From contig JBOZIK010000001.1 in NCBI GenBank assembly GCA_051453625.1, positions 68,354,747 through 68,399,251 on the forward strand: DNA of 44,505 bases, given 5' to 3'. The notes below the pieces were generated by a model, which was not told the DNA's origin, did not search any database, and saw nothing but the letters and a program-made list of their open reading frames with translations. Each line of letters begins with the position of its first letter. Positions within the stretch are counted from its first letter, which is position 1. The stretch is from Welwitschia mirabilis. Its lineage: Eukaryota > Gnetophyta > Gnetopsida > Welwitschiales. Of this stretch, positions 42,941 through 44,505 are shown one piece after another. Position numbers and translations under genes: made by a program.

Positions 42941-44505
42941 TAGGAATTTAATTGTTAATCAAAAATGTAAAGTTCAAAATCCTTTTGATTTACCTTCTGA
43001 AGACAATATAGAACTAAGAAATTTAAGTGCTTCTCCAAATTTTTTAGGGGAACCAGAAGAAGATCCTTTTCAACATTTAGCTGACATTGAATAACTTGTG
43101 CTTCCCTTAGAAAATGGTAAAAAAACATATTAGTGACTGAACTTACATGATTATTTTTCTAGTCACCCTTAGAGGCAGAGCAAAAGTTTGATTCAAAACC
43201 ATTTCATCAAAAATCCTTAAATCTTAGGGTCAAGTGTAAGAAGTATTTATTAAAAGATTTTTAGGTGAGAGTTCCATGAGGAAGAGATGAAAATAAGTAA
43301 CTAACATTCAACAAAAAACTCATGAGGATTATGCAATAACTTATGAATGTTTTATAATCGCTAGCCATTCTAATTCTATTGATGAATTTTGTAAAGAAGA
43401 ACTATTAGATTTCTTTTATAGTGGATTAAATGTTTCAATAAAACAACTTGTAGATTTTTCTTATGTGGAAAAATTATTAAACCTAAGCTTAGATGATGCA
43501 TGAAGTGTACTTGAAATTTGGTAGAAATAAGTCAAACTTGGCGTAAACCCACTAAAAAAATTATACAATAGGATAAATTCTAAAAGATTTAAAAGAAGTG
43601 AAGCATGACAAGGAAGAAGAAAGGGAGGACTCAACCAACTTAATGAAAGATTTTACTACTACTTTGGAGAAATTATAGTTGATAAAAAAGTAGTAAGGAA
43701 TGAAATCTCAACTTCAAATTGTGAACTTTGTAAAGATGATTCTTATCCAACAAAATAATGTCCTTTGTTACCAACTTGCAAAGAAAAGATATTTGAGGAA
43801 GCGTGTGTCTTTAACCAAAGAAAACCTAACTTTAAGAACCAACCACAATTCCAATGAAGATCAGGTGAACAATCTCAATGGAAACCATTTGAAAATAGAT
43901 TTATCAATTCCAAATTTCAAACAAATTTTCAACAAAATTTGAATGATCCCCTTAGAGAATCTATAGAAGAAATGAGAAAAGTGTAAGAGAAAGCTAATAG
44001 CAACATTGAGAACCTAGTAAATGTGCTTTAATAAACAACACTTGCCAATCAAAAATCACAAGGGTCTCATGCTTATCAACCAATAGCCAACTCAAATAAA
44101 GTTAGAAAATATTTAAAAATAGTAATAAGAAATGAAAAGGATACAACACCTCCTACCCATGAGGTTTCAACGTCTAAACAAAATGAAACAAATGAGGAAG
44201 ATGATGTCAAAATTTTAGACTATTAAAACCTTTCTTCTACATCATCTACTAACCCCTTCACTAAAAATAATTCAAAGGAAAATAAAGGAAAGAAACCATC
44301 CACCCATTGGCTTGATAGATTAAGCACAAATCCTACCTTTGATAAACATCTGAAAGCCTTAATGAAAGAGGTCAATGTCAACCTATCCTTTTGAAAACTA
44401 TAGTAAGAAAATCCCAAATATTCTAAGTTATGGAAAGATTTAGTAAGAAGAAAGCAAAAAAATATCAGTCCTAGTAAAGTTTTTCTTACCCAATATGTTT
44501 CCAAA
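42941..44505 (+). pseudogene. Gag remnant (element B)
   Basis: Begins near 42945 with NVTLRNLIVN, NPFDLPSEDNIELRNLSA and FQHLADIE. The gag core reads HEDYAITYECFIIASHSN, IDEFCKEELLDFFYSGLN and LVDFSYVEKLLNLSLDDA at 43318-43514. A zinc-knuckle-like CELCKDDSYPTK then CPL lies near 43720, with a stop inside. The linker NFKNQPQFQ, SQWKPFENRFINSKFQTNF and LRESIEEMRK follows to 43985. The part leading to protease (HLKALMKEVNVNLSF, PKYSKLWKDLVRRKQK) reaches the window end. Stops and frame changes occur throughout. The minus-strand open frame at 44223-44504 is a shadow. Confidence 0.83.

Larger units (their letters stand above)
40688..44505 (+). mobile_element. Athila-like Ty3/gypsy element B, 5' part
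   Basis: LTR, tRNA-Asp-type primer site, leader and gag in normal order on the plus strand; it runs off the right edge of the window before protease and pol. It belongs to the same family as elements A and D, and its gag aligns with the minus-strand gag at 13430-15100. Confidence 0.82.

Overview
This window looks like repeat-dominated nuclear DNA from a seed plant, most likely a flowering plant with many old transposons; the species cannot be told from the sequence. It is AT-rich and poor in CpG, and it is filled with decayed LTR retrotransposons of plant lineages: Athila-type Ty3/gypsy with a tRNA-Asp primer site, sirevirus-type Ty1/copia, a second short-LTR copia, and a large derivative that shows no coding. 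I found no intact host gene, tRNA, rRNA or CRISPR array. The only host-like coding sequence is a short cyclophilin fragment. Eleven runs of N mark assembly gaps, and several are flanked by the same sequence on both sides.

Layout. (1) 1-7033 is the 3' part of a plus-strand Athila-like element: reverse transcriptase (RT), RNase H and integrase (IN) remnants, a long 3' untranslated part, a polypurine tract (PPT), an LTR at 5119-6949, and then a primer-binding site (PBS), so this LTR has internal sequence on both sides. (2) 7034-8213 is a gag-like leader remnant. (3) 8214-17053 is a near-complete minus-strand member of the same family: 5' LTR, PBS, gag, protease, RT, RNase H, integrase and a truncated 3' LTR. 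It forms a large inverted repeat with element 1. (4) 17054-19531 is unassigned. (5) 19537-40353 is a minus-strand LTR element with 1.9-kb LTRs, a PBS, a PPT and a perfect 5-bp target duplication (ATCAT). It shows no recognisable gag or pol and carries the cyclophilin fragment. Nested in its 3' LTR is a sirevirus-like copia element (20035-28421, plus) with an internal inversion. Nested in its interior is a short-LTR copia element (32823-36072, minus) whose two LTRs are in opposite orientation. (6) 40359-40687 is a short Athila leader scrap. (7) 40688-44505 is another plus-strand Athila-like element, with LTR, PBS, leader and gag, running off the window.

How the parts relate. The elements record a history of insertion: the 1.9-kb-LTR element is the host of two later copia insertions, and the Athila family is present as at least three copies plus a scrap. 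Coding regions are broken by nonsense codons and frameshifts, and most visible changes are C-to-T or G-to-A, as expected for methylated, silenced repeats. The features most worth a second look are the copia element with inverted LTRs and a target duplication, the cyclophilin fragment inside the non-coding LTR element, the 67-bp duplication around the sirevirus, and a ~42-nt pseudo-palindromic motif scattered through the Athila family.
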